A model generated the notes under the pieces. That model saw only the letters and a program-made list of their open reading frames with translations, searched no databases and was not told the DNA's origin. DNA of 64,000 nt from Spongiibacteraceae bacterium (GTDB lineage Bacteria > Pseudomonadota > Gammaproteobacteria > Pseudomonadales > Dasaniaceae). Below, piece by piece: positions 17,719 to 25,781 of this stretch; within the stretch, counting starts at the first letter, position 1, and every line of letters starts with the position of its first letter. Made by a program: the position numbers and the translations under genes. The DNA is taken from assembly GCA_028280715.1 (NCBI GenBank), contig JANQLG010000004.1, positions 1 through 64,000 on the forward strand. The letters are read 5' to 3'.

Positions 17719-18644
17719 CAGGATGCCTCCCGTTCCCAGTCAGTCAAGAATTGTTTGAATGTCGCCTCTTCGGCGTCGTTTTTGAATCTCACGTAATGCA
17801 AATGAGGTTTTCTCTCATCCAGCAGGGGAATACCCTGACTGGTATTGGTGTAGGCAAGCACGAACAACGGTCCGTTTTCGTGAGGTGTGTTATTAATGGC
17901 AGTTTCAATCTCGCCGACATTATGCCCATCGACCTTAACTGCAGTGCCACCGAAGCTTTCAATCCGTGCATCGATGGGTTCGATATTCATGACGTCCTTG
18001 GTGAGGCCATCGACCTGCTGCCCGTTGACATCGACGCATACCACAACATTGTCGATTTTGTGAAAAGCGAGGGCCTGTATCGCTTCCCAGGTTTGTCCTT
18101 CTTCCAGTTCACCGTCGGACATGAAAACGAACACCCGGCCTTTCTCGCCGCGGAGTTTACGCGCCATCGCGATGCCGCCTGCCTGGCTCAGCGCCTGTCC
18201 GAAGGAGCCGGTGGTCAGTTCGAAGCCCGGGGAATGTTCGGCGCCGATCATTTCCAAAGTGCTGCCGTCGGTATTGAACTGGGACAGGCTTTCCGGAGAC
18301 ATTCGACCCACTGCAATCAAAGTGGCATAAATCGCTACGGCATAGTGGGCGGGTGAAATTAACAGCCGGTCATAGCCGTCTCCCTGTGGCCCGTTGTAGG
18401 CGGCGCCAAACCCATAATCGGCACCGCTTTGGCCAGGTACGCCGGGGAATTTCGGTGGAATGTTCGAGCCTTCGCTGGGACCGAGTTGCAGTACCTTGGC
18501 GTAGAGTGTGGCTAATATATCTGCAGACGATAATGCCTGGCTGAGATAACAACCTTGTTTTTCTATAGTGAGATCAAGCACACGCCGACGAATAATGTCG
18601 GCTATCGCTTCTACCTCCTGTTCCCATGAATGTGTTTTGGTCAT
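17718..18644 (-). CDS. Transketolase, N-terminal (TPP-binding) subunit
   Basis: A 308-residue protein equal to the TPP diphosphate-binding domain. The motif SDGELEEGQTWEA…VDVNGQQ (near 172–205) corresponds to the family's GDG-x(25–30)-N site, with Ser in place of the first Gly. GSFGQALSQAGGIAMARKLR and DRLLISPAHYAVAIYATL are further landmarks. The start overlaps the regulator stop by 4 bp (ATGA), which suggests polycistronic translation. It works with the C-terminal subunit to feed pentose phosphates made by the island into central metabolism. Confidence 0.93.
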   Translation of the reverse strand: MTKTHSWEQEVEAIADIIRRRVLDLTIEKQGCYLSQALSSADILATLYAKVLQLGPSEGSNIPPKFPGVPGQSGADYGFGAAYNGPQGDGYDRLLISPAHYAVAIYATLIAVGRMSPESLSQFNTDGSTLEMIGAEHSPGFELTTGSFGQALSQAGGIAMARKLRGEKGRVFVFMSDGELEEGQTWEAIQALAFHKIDNVVVCVDVNGQQVDGLTKDVMNIEPIDARIESFGGTAVKVDGHNVGEIETAINNTPHENGPLFVLAYTNTSQGIPLLDERKPHLHYVRFKNDAEEATFKQFLTDWEREAS

Positions 18645-19603
18645 GCTGCTACTACCTCCCGGAGTTCAAGCATTTTGTTGGCTGATTCTTCGTCGACAAC
18701 CACTGTATTCAGGTATTCGCCACGTAGCGCTGCCAGCAGGGTAGGTACCTTTGCCGGATCGGCGCTGATGCCGATCGACCACTTGGCTTTACGCATACTT
18801 GCCAAGGGAACGCTGATAACCTGTTGCGCGAACTCTTCCAGTTCTTCACCCTCAGCATTAATCATGCGGGCAGCGATATGGCCAACAGCCCCTTTTGCTT
18901 TCAGGCCTTTTTCATCCGACTGAAGGATATAGCCGGCACGCTCGAGACTGGATAGTTCACCGGATAAGGCGCCGATGCCCTGAATCATGATGTCAACGTT
19001 TGCCGCTCGATTGAGCGCGTGTTCTACTGCAGTCTCTCGCATCAGCGTATCCCGCACTGTTATGTCTTTGACAATGGCAGGTGCGGGCACCAAACAGCAG
19101 GTACCTGAAAAACGTTCGGCTAATCTGATTGCCAATTTCGGACCATCGACATCGGGATCGCCTTTGCCTCCTAGCGCGCCCGTCATCTGCACTACCTCTA
19201 CGTCGTTCAGCGGTAAATCCTCCAGTGCATTCACCATGTGGTAGAGCGTCTTGCCCCAGGTCACGCCGATTGACCGACTATCACTCATGATGCTTAGCAA
19301 TAGATCCGCGGCGGCGGCACCAACAGCTTTCAAATTGGCTTCTTCGACACCGGCATTGGGAACAACAATCGCCTCCCGTAGTTTGAAGGCAGAGCGAATT
19401 CTGCTTGCCAGGTCGGGCACCGTTTCTATAGCGCGGTGGATTTTTATTTCTACCAGCCCGGTTTCTCGTGCCTCCGACAACAGACGCGAAACCGTTGAAT
19501 GGGAGCAGCCAAGCGTTTTGGCAACTTGTTGCTGGCTTAGTTGTTGCCGGTAGTAGAGTTCGGCTGCACGGATTATTTGTGCGGTTCTTAGTCGTTCGCT
19601 CAT
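18641..19603 (-). CDS. SorC/DeoR-type sugar-phosphate-responsive regulator
   Basis: A 320-residue regulator. The N-terminal helix-turn-helix is QQLSQQQVAKTLGCSHSTVS, then RLLSEARETGLVEI. The rest is the SorC sugar-binding domain, with GVTWGKTLYHMVNAL and VVQMTGALGGKGDPDVDG. Family members bind phosphorylated sugars and repress or activate catabolic operons. The start is taken as MSERLRT at 19603, with AAGGAG about 12 nt upstream; the frame extends to 19678 but into the operator region. It heads the transketolase operon and is divergent from the PTE-like operon, so it probably controls both. Confidence 0.9.
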   Translation of the reverse strand: MSERLRTAQIIRAAELYYRQQLSQQQVAKTLGCSHSTVSRLLSEARETGLVEIKIHRAIETVPDLASRIRSAFKLREAIVVPNAGVEEANLKAVGAAAADLLLSIMSDSRSIGVTWGKTLYHMVNALEDLPLNDVEVVQMTGALGGKGDPDVDGPKLAIRLAERFSGTCCLVPAPAIVKDITVRDTLMRETAVEHALNRAANVDIMIQGIGALSGELSSLERAGYILQSDEKGLKAKGAVGHIAARMINAEGEELEEFAQQVISVPLASMRKAKWSIGISADPAKVPTLLAALRGEYLNTVVVDEESANKMLELREVVAA

Positions 19604-19658
19604 TGAATGTGGTGCTCCTTTCTTTGTTGCCCTTAAGATAACGGTTGACATTGTGCAC

Positions 19659-19711
19659 ATATTTGCGCAGTATTGCAAATATTATCAGTATTTGGTCAAT
19701 GTGTGATCAAA
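19659..19711. promoter_or_regulatory. Candidate operators for the SorC-type regulator
   Basis: Two inverted repeats lie in the divergent promoter. ATATTTGC (19659–19666) and GCAAATAT (19675–19682) are perfect 8-bp arms separated by 8 bp. TTTGGTCA (19691–19698) and TGATCAAA (19704–19711) are arms with one mismatch and a 5-bp spacer. Position and symmetry suit a regulator controlling both operons. Confidence 0.5.
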
Positions 19712-19779
19712 TGATTGTGAATTGTTGATTTGATTATTAAGTGTTGATTGATAGTTAACCAAGTAGGAGGCAACAGAAC

Positions 19780-20724
19780 GTGGGCACAGTAAGAACAATT
19801 TTGGGAGATATAGACGCTAAAGAAATGGGCTTCACCATGCCTCATGAGCACATTCGTACCGATCCAGCCGGTGGCGGTACTAAAGCGGTGGGACATGAAG
19901 GTAGCGATCATGCTCTGGATGATCAGGAAAAGGCGGTAGAAATATGCGTCGCCTATAAGCAGGGCGGTGGCGATACATTGGTCGAGGCCACCCCGAAAAC
20001 CTGGGGGCGCAATACGCCGGGGATGGTTGAAGCTGCTGAAAAATCGGGCGTGCATGTGATTGCCTGTTGCGGTGTCATCTGTGAAGAACACGGCATGGAC
20101 CCAAAAACTTCAGAGTTGACCATCAATGATCTGGTCGACGAAATGATTGGCGATATCACTGAGGGTATGGACGGCACTAGTCACAAGGCGGGCTGGATCA
20201 AATGTGGCACTGCCTATATGCAGGTAACAGCGAATGAGGAAAAGTTCATCCGGGCCGGCGCCCGTGCTGCCACCAAAACCGGCGTTCCTCTGCACGCGCA
20301 CACATCGAACGGCACCATGGGGATAGAGATCTGTGAAATCCTCCAGGACGAAAAGTTCGATATGTCGCGCATGATTATCGCCCACGTGGATCGCAATCCG
20401 GATCTTTGGTATCACCGTGAGATGTGTAAGGCCGGCGTTTCGCTGATTTACGATGGTCCGGGCAAAGCAAAATACTATCCCGATACCATCCGCATCGACA
20501 TTCTTCGTCAGTTGGTTGCCGATGGCTACGAGGACCAATTGATGATTTGTAACGACTTTGGGCGCAAAAGCTATCACGCTCCCTATGGCGGCGCGCCTGG
20601 TCTATTGTGGCTCAAGGATCGGTTTGTGCCGCGCTTGATCAGCGAAGGCTTTGATCCGGAAGTGGTGCACAAGTTTAACTACGAAAATCCACAACGGATT
20701 TACACCATGGTCGATCCTGCATGA
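19780..20724 (+). CDS. Phosphotriesterase-family metal hydrolase (probable lactonase)
   Basis: A 314-residue amidohydrolase-superfamily protein of the PTE/Php type. The binuclear metal site is complete: H22 and H24 (MPHEHIRTD), bridging K141 (GWIKCGTAY), H174 (HAHTSNG), H202 (IIAHVDRN) and D259 (ICNDFGRKS). Family members hydrolyse lactones or phosphoesters; here a sugar lactone is a good guess. The GTG start has TAGGAGG 9 nt upstream. It is the first gene of the long plus-strand operon, and its stop overlaps the next start by 4 bp. In the proposed pathway it would open a lactone ring, a role played by an unrelated fold (UlaG) in E. coli. Confidence 0.88.
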   Translation: MGTVRTILGDIDAKEMGFTMPHEHIRTDPAGGGTKAVGHEGSDHALDDQEKAVEICVAYKQGGGDTLVEATPKTWGRNTPGMVEAAEKSGVHVIACCGVICEEHGMDPKTSELTINDLVDEMIGDITEGMDGTSHKAGWIKCGTAYMQVTANEEKFIRAGARAATKTGVPLHAHTSNGTMGIEICEILQDEKFDMSRMIIAHVDRNPDLWYHREMCKAGVSLIYDGPGKAKYYPDTIRIDILRQLVADGYEDQLMICNDFGRKSYHAPYGGAPGLLWLKDRFVPRLISEGFDPEVVHKFNYENPQRIYTMVDPA

Positions 20725-21374
20725 ACGACAGACCTTTATTGCAACTGGCACTCGATGTCCTGGATTTGGATACCGCAACACGCGTTACGCAACAGACATA
20801 CTCTGCCATTGATGTGATAGAAGTCGGCACTTTATTGTGCTTGTCTGAAGGCATGCATGCCGTGCGCGCACTGCGTGATGCCTTTGCTGAGGCCACTATT
20901 GTGGCCGACGTACGCATTGTTCGGGCAGGGAAGAATATTGCAGAAATGGCCTTTGACGCTGGTGCCAACTGGGTCACTGTAGTTGGCGAAGCGCCCATTG
21001 AAACACTGGGGGCAGCGCTTGAAGTGGCCTACAAACATGGTGGGGAGATTCAAGTTGAATTACATGAGGGATGGACACACCACGAAGCAATTCATTGGCG
21101 GGATATGGGCATACGACAAATCATCCTGCATAGCGGTGTTGAGGTAGACCCAGTCGGTGGGGAATGGTCAACACAAGCGATGGATACTATTTGTGAATTA
21201 GCTGACATCGGTTTTCGTGTTACTGCGACGGGCGGAATTTCAGCACACAGCATATCGGCATTTGAAGAGGTGCCGGTTTCAATCTTTATTGCCGGTCGGG
21301 CAATTGCCCAGGCTGAAAATCCGCTGGCAGAAGCGCAAGCGTTTCAGGATGCCATTGAGGCTACGTATGTATAG
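20721..21374 (+). CDS. UlaD/HPS-like member of the OMP decarboxylase superfamily with an altered active site
   Basis: A 217-residue beta/alpha barrel that resembles 3-keto-L-gulonate-6-phosphate decarboxylase (UlaD/SgbH): LLQLALDVLDLDTAT, DVIEVGT, GANWVTVVGEA, and a phosphate-binding C-terminus TATGGIS…IAGRAI. Compared with E. coli UlaD (offset +1), E34, D63, E113 and H137 are kept. The hallmark D-x-K-x-x-D reads D63-V-R65-I-V-R68, and the R139 equivalent is Val140. Three catalytic positions are therefore changed. It overlaps the PTE gene by 4 bp and the UlaE-like gene by 8 bp. It may decarboxylate a different sugar acid phosphate or catalyse another reaction on the same scaffold. Confidence 0.85.
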   Translation: MNDRPLLQLALDVLDLDTATRVTQQTYSAIDVIEVGTLLCLSEGMHAVRALRDAFAEATIVADVRIVRAGKNIAEMAFDAGANWVTVVGEAPIETLGAALEVAYKHGGEIQVELHEGWTHHEAIHWRDMGIRQIILHSGVEVDPVGGEWSTQAMDTICELADIGFRVTATGGISAHSISAFEEVPVSIFIAGRAIAQAENPLAEAQAFQDAIEATYV

Positions 21375-22206
21375 TGCTTCCTTTGGTATCTACGAAAAAG
21401 CGCTGCCGGCGCTGTCCGAATGGCCCGAGAAGCTGGAGGCAGCAGCGGCCGCAGGATTCGAATTTGTCGAGATGTCAGTGGATGACGAAAAGCACAGGCT
21501 AAACAGGCTCGACTGGAATGCCGGTCAACGTGCATTGTTGAGACAAGCGTCTGCCAATAGTGGTGTGCGTTTGCAGACTATCATCCTGAGTGCACATCGC
21601 AGATTTCCTTTAGGCAGTGCCAGCCGTGAGACTAGAAATTACGCGCTCGATATCCTCAAGAAGGGGATCGATTTGGCGGTCGACATTGGCGCACGAACCA
21701 TTCAAATAGCAGGCTACTATGTTTTTTATGAGGATCACGATACTGAGTGTCGTGATCGCTTTGTAGAAAATTTGCAGTATGGCCTTGAGTGGGCGAGCCA
21801 GGCGGGCGTAATGCTGGGAATTGAGAATATGGATGGGGAAGACATTACCTCTGTTGAACGCGCCATGGACATTATCTCGGAGGTGAATTCGCCCTGGCTA
21901 CAGGTATATCCAGATGTCGGCAACCTGGCTGCTAATGGTCTCGATGTCGCCGCAGAATTGCGCCTTGCTAGCGGTCATTTGGTCGGTATCCATTTAAAGG
22001 ACACAAGGCCTAACGAATATCGTCGAGTACCTTTTGGCCAGGGGATTGTGCCCTTCAAGGATGTATTTCAGACACTGAGCGACATCGGTTATCAAGGCGG
22101 TTATCTGGTGGAAATGTGGAACGATGATGCCCCCGACGCGATGGACATTATCACTAGCGCTCGGAAGTGGCTCACAGCATGTATGAACAAAGCATATATG
22201 AATTAA
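21367..22206 (+). CDS. L-xylulose/L-ribulose-5-phosphate 3-epimerase, UlaE-like
   Basis: A 279-residue xylose-isomerase-like TIM barrel. The run GIYEKALPALSEWPEKLEAA, then GFEFVEMSVDD, LSAHRRFPLGS, VYPDVGNLAANG and YLVEMWND, closely follows E. coli UlaE/SgbU. The four metal or acid-base residues (E in GIENMD, D in YPDVGN, H in GIHLKDT, E in VEMW) are present. The ATG at 21367 overlaps the previous stop by 8 bp; the longer frame to 21217 lies inside the preceding gene and is rejected. It should convert a ketopentose-5-phosphate into L-ribulose-5-P for the UlaF-like enzyme. Confidence 0.92.
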   Translation: MYSASFGIYEKALPALSEWPEKLEAAAAAGFEFVEMSVDDEKHRLNRLDWNAGQRALLRQASANSGVRLQTIILSAHRRFPLGSASRETRNYALDILKKGIDLAVDIGARTIQIAGYYVFYEDHDTECRDRFVENLQYGLEWASQAGVMLGIENMDGEDITSVERAMDIISEVNSPWLQVYPDVGNLAANGLDVAAELRLASGHLVGIHLKDTRPNEYRRVPFGQGIVPFKDVFQTLSDIGYQGGYLVEMWNDDAPDAMDIITSARKWLTACMNKAYMN

Positions 22207-22224
22207 ACAAAATGGTGACAGCGA

Positions 22225-23181
22225 ATGCGATTTGACTTTACAACTTTCGGAGAAGGTGTCCTGCGTCTTAGCGTGCCTGCCGGTCAACGAATAGAAACAG
22301 CCAAGTCATTTGATGTAGACGTGTCGGGTACGGAAGCCAATGTGGCATCGGCTCTCGCTCGCCTTGGATGGCGCAGCGGGTGGGTCAGTGCACTACCGGA
22401 TACGCCACCGGGCCAGCGAGTCAAGAATAACTTTCACGCACACGGCGTCGATCTTTCTGCAGTCATTTGGCGCGAGGAAGGACGTGTGAGTACCTATTAC
22501 GTTGAATATGCCAAGCCTCCTCGCCCGATAATGATTTACTACGATCGCAAGGACTCCTGTTTAACACAACTGACGCCCGACGATATCGATTGGAATTACC
22601 TGCTCGATACGCGCCATCTTCATCTCAGTGGTTTGACGGTTCCGCTATCGGACGGCACGCAAGAAATTATATCGCTTGCCCTTGCCAAAGCCCGGGAGAA
22701 GGGAATAACAACGAGCTTCGATGTCAACTATCGACATTTGTTGTGGAGCGCAGATGAGGCACGGGAAAGACTAACACCATTGATGCAGGATGTTGATGTG
22801 CTGTTTCTGGCCAAGCGTGACGCGGCACATATCTTTGGATTTGATAGTGATGTAAGTGATGTCATTGACCGTTTAAGCCAGATGACAGGTGCACGCAATA
22901 TTGTGATGTCACTCTCGAGTGATGGTGTGGCTGGCTGGGATGGCAGTTCGATTCAACAGGTTAAAGCTCGCGATGTCGACATTATTGATCGGATTGGTGC
23001 TGGTGACGCCATGATATCCGGTGTTCTGCATGGTTGGTTTGGTGGCTCGCTTGTCAAAGGCCTGCACTACGGAGCCATGATGGCGGCACTTGCCATGAGT
23101 CAAAACAGTGAAGCGGTAATTACTAATAAGGCGGAACTTGAACGATTACTCGCCGCCGATTCCATCGACATTTTCAGGTAA
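22225..23181 (+). CDS. PfkB-family sugar kinase (KDG kinase-like)
   Basis: A 318-residue ribokinase-fold kinase. The N-terminal FGEGVLRLSVP and the SGTEANVASALARLGW block (34–49) match 2-keto-3-deoxygluconate/ribokinase types. The anion-hole motif D-R-I-G-A-G-D ends in catalytic Asp261. It would phosphorylate the sugar acid or keto-sugar before decarboxylation. That replaces the PTS phosphorylation seen with E. coli UlaABC, which fits a cell that imports the substrate through a TonB receptor and a TTT transporter. It follows the epimerase by 18 bp. The exact substrate is not known. Confidence 0.9.
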   Translation: MRFDFTTFGEGVLRLSVPAGQRIETAKSFDVDVSGTEANVASALARLGWRSGWVSALPDTPPGQRVKNNFHAHGVDLSAVIWREEGRVSTYYVEYAKPPRPIMIYYDRKDSCLTQLTPDDIDWNYLLDTRHLHLSGLTVPLSDGTQEIISLALAKAREKGITTSFDVNYRHLLWSADEARERLTPLMQDVDVLFLAKRDAAHIFGFDSDVSDVIDRLSQMTGARNIVMSLSSDGVAGWDGSSIQQVKARDVDIIDRIGAGDAMISGVLHGWFGGSLVKGLHYGAMMAALAMSQNSEAVITNKAELERLLAADSIDIFR

Positions 23182-23192
23182 AAGGTTTTGAT

Positions 23193-24203
23193 ATGGATAC
23201 ATCACGCATACAGATTTCACTCTTTACCGGGTTTCTTGGCAGTGGCAAAACGACACTAATAAATCAGCTATTGCCAATGCCTGAAATGGCAAATTCCGCC
23301 GTATTGGTTAACGAGTTTGGGCAGATATCGATCGATAATGATTTGATCGAGTCAGAAGATAAAGAGGTTATCCAACTCACTAATGGCTGTGTTTGTTGTG
23401 CGCTGAATGAAGAGCTGGGAGCATCACTGGTTGAATTTGCGGTAAAACGAGTAGAGGAACAAAGGCCTGTCGACCGGGTGATCATTGAAACAACCGGATT
23501 AGCCAATGCCGGTCCCATCGTCGAAGTTATTCTGGAAGACCCCGAGGTTCGCAAATATTATGAGTTGGACAAAGTCATAACCACTGTCGACGCAGTCAAT
23601 GGTGAGAGCAATCTGAATATGCATGCCGAATCGGTGGAGCAGGTTGCCGTCGCGGACCGGCTACTGCTGACCAAACTCGATCTATTGGACCCATCCGATC
23701 GGCAACAAGCGGCAGAGCACTTGCAGGATCGTCTGCGGCAGTTGAATCCAGGCGCACTGATACTGACTGGCGACAAAGCTGATGTGATCCGAGATGATCT
23801 GGATGATCAAGAGCTGCGAAATCTTTCCGGGTATACCTCCGTTATAACCGATCCCAAAATACATACCCACAATCACAATCACAATCACGGAGAAGCAAGG
23901 CATGATAAACATATCAAGTCCTTCTGCCTCATGAGTGATCAGCCAAAAGCACTGGCAGACCTGGAGCGATTTTGGCGCAGCCTGGCTGAAGAAGCTGGCC
24001 CCAACCTGTTACGCGTCAAAGGTTTGGTAAATGTTGTCGAACAACCGGAAACGCCTGCTGTAGTCCAGGGTGTGCAACAGATCTTTGAAAATTTGCGTTG
24101 GCTGGACAGCTGGCCCAGTGATGATCGTAGTACCCGAATCGTTGTTATCGGCTGGATGCTTGATCAATCAAAAATCGAGCGCATATTCGAAGGAGCTGAT
24201 TAG
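23193..24203 (+). CDS. CobW/ZNG1-family GTPase metallochaperone
   Basis: A 336-residue GTPase. It has Walker A GFLGSGKT (13–20), the metal-binding C-V-C-C of the family's CxCC motif at 66–69, the switch region IIETTGLANAGPI, and TKLDLLD for guanine specificity. A histidine-rich stretch lies near 226–240, and a CobW C-terminal domain follows. Family members deliver zinc, cobalt or similar metals to client enzymes. It is embedded in a catabolic operon with three likely metalloenzymes (PTE-like, UlaE-like, UlaF-like), so one may be its client; this is inference. It overlaps the next gene by 1 bp. Confidence 0.92.
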   Translation: MDTSRIQISLFTGFLGSGKTTLINQLLPMPEMANSAVLVNEFGQISIDNDLIESEDKEVIQLTNGCVCCALNEELGASLVEFAVKRVEEQRPVDRVIIETTGLANAGPIVEVILEDPEVRKYYELDKVITTVDAVNGESNLNMHAESVEQVAVADRLLLTKLDLLDPSDRQQAAEHLQDRLRQLNPGALILTGDKADVIRDDLDDQELRNLSGYTSVITDPKIHTHNHNHNHGEARHDKHIKSFCLMSDQPKALADLERFWRSLAEEAGPNLLRVKGLVNVVEQPETPAVVQGVQQIFENLRWLDSWPSDDRSTRIVVIGWMLDQSKIERIFEGAD

Positions 24204-25654
24204 TGTCCTTGTCCTTAGCGAAATACTGGTCGAAATATTGGGCTTTGGCGTTAGTCATTTTGGCATTGGCAATCCTGGTGATTGCCGGCCTAAGACAGCC
24301 CATATCTGAATCAGTTAGCTACCCCGAGAAGCCGATTAATGTGTTTATCGGTTTTGCTGCCGGTGGTAGTCAGGACCTTGCAGGGCGAGCGTTAGCTAAG
24401 GAGCTTCAGAAGATTCTCGGACAGCCCGTTGCGGTGGTCAATCAACCTGGCGCAGCGAGTATGGTGTCTGCCCATAATGTTGCGAACTCGCGCCCGGATG
24501 GGTATTCCATCTGGTTTGGATCGGCTGGCACTTTGGTACTCAAGAGCGAGTTGGAGCATACGCAAGTAGATTTCTTTGAGAATTTTGAACTGCTGGGGCT
24601 CACCGGAAAAGTCGTACCGGCAATTGGTGTACCCGTTGACAGCCCCTTTAACTCGATACAAGACATTATCGATGCAGCGCATGCGAAACCCGGTGAGCTT
24701 CGCTGGTCGCACAATGGCCGCGGCGCAGCCTTTATGGCAATGGGCACAAGTTTTATTGAAGTGAACGATCTTGATGTTGTTGGTGTGCCGTTCCAAGGCG
24801 CTAAAGCCATGCGGTTGGCACTGTTTGCCAATCAGGTGGATTTTGGCCTGTTAAGTGAAGGCGATCGCCTTATGTTTGGTGAAAAGAAAATGAAAGTCCT
24901 GGCATCAATGCGGCAATCCCGAGAGGGTATTGTTGATGCTGATTTGCCGACCCTGGGTGAGCTGGGTATACCCTTTGTCGAGATTCATTCTCCTATTGGC
25001 ATGATGGTACCAAAGGGTACACCGGAGCATGTGGTTACGACACTCCGCAATGCGATAGCTGAAGCGGCTGCCAGTGAAGATTTTCAAAAAACCATGGCCA
25101 GGCTATATATCCCCTATCTCTATATGAATGCGGGTGATGGCACAAAGTTTGTTGCTGAAATCCATGACAATGTACAGCAACTATTGCCAGCCTTGAGTGC
25201 AGAGGGCAACAGCGAAAGTGTTGCAGCGGACTCGCTAATGGCTCCACGTGCAGTAGGCTTGTTTCTTCTCGTGCTTCTTATCTACCAGGTTATTGTTTAT
25301 TTCCGATCAGTAAAAACGAATAAGGCTGCTGGCAATAAAACTGCTGACATAGAAACCAATCAATCTGGCGAAGCAGCAGTCGAAAATATTTTCGATCTGC
25401 AATTATTTCTTCGTTCTTCGGGCCCGCTACTGTTGCTTTTGTGTATATACGGCCTGTTCCATGGTTGGTTTGGTTACCTGATAGCAACTGCACTCAGTGG
25501 CTATGCAGTATTCGCGCTGTTTGGCAATCGACTGAACAAGGTTCTTTTACACGGGTCAATCGGCGCGATTATTTTTTATTTTCTTTTTGTCAATTTGCTG
25601 AATGTTTACGACCCGCCAGGAACATTACTGGACGTGTCGAACGTATTTAGATAG
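24203..25654 (+). CDS. TctC–TctB fusion: membrane-anchored substrate-binding protein plus small TTT subunit
   Basis: A 483-residue protein. One membrane segment (about 12–31) is followed by a TctC/Bug-type solute-binding domain (about 42–340) with YPEKPINVFIGFAAGGSQD, VVNQPGAASMVSA and FQGAKAMRLAL. The C-terminal 140 residues hold about four more membrane segments in a TctB-like arrangement. Normally TctC is a free periplasmic protein and TctB a separate subunit; here both are in one chain. The GTG start overlaps the cobW stop by 1 bp. With the following TctA gene it makes a tripartite tricarboxylate-type transporter, probably for the island's acidic sugar. Confidence 0.85.
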   Translation: MSLSLAKYWSKYWALALVILALAILVIAGLRQPISESVSYPEKPINVFIGFAAGGSQDLAGRALAKELQKILGQPVAVVNQPGAASMVSAHNVANSRPDGYSIWFGSAGTLVLKSELEHTQVDFFENFELLGLTGKVVPAIGVPVDSPFNSIQDIIDAAHAKPGELRWSHNGRGAAFMAMGTSFIEVNDLDVVGVPFQGAKAMRLALFANQVDFGLLSEGDRLMFGEKKMKVLASMRQSREGIVDADLPTLGELGIPFVEIHSPIGMMVPKGTPEHVVTTLRNAIAEAAASEDFQKTMARLYIPYLYMNAGDGTKFVAEIHDNVQQLLPALSAEGNSESVAADSLMAPRAVGLFLLVLLIYQVIVYFRSVKTNKAAGNKTADIETNQSGEAAVENIFDLQLFLRSSGPLLLLLCIYGLFHGWFGYLIATALSGYAVFALFGNRLNKVLLHGSIGAIIFYFLFVNLLNVYDPPGTLLDVSNVFR

Positions 25655-25781
25655 CGCCCGTCTTCGTGGCCGGACGTTAATTTAAGCAAAGCGAAAGTAT
25701 GTTTTTGTTTTGCGAGCCCAAGAAGCAAACAGGATGTTTGTTTCCGAGAAAACAGATAATAAATTAACGAGAAACGAAATT

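Noticed and set aside
17751-18356. 201-codon plus-strand frame opposite the transketolase N-terminal gene
   Set aside because: It is the antisense shadow of a strongly conserved gene, with no ribosome site or recognisable motif.
21217-21366. Longer N-terminus for the UlaE-like protein
   Set aside because: It lies within the UlaD-like gene, is arginine-rich nonsense, and homologues start near 21367.
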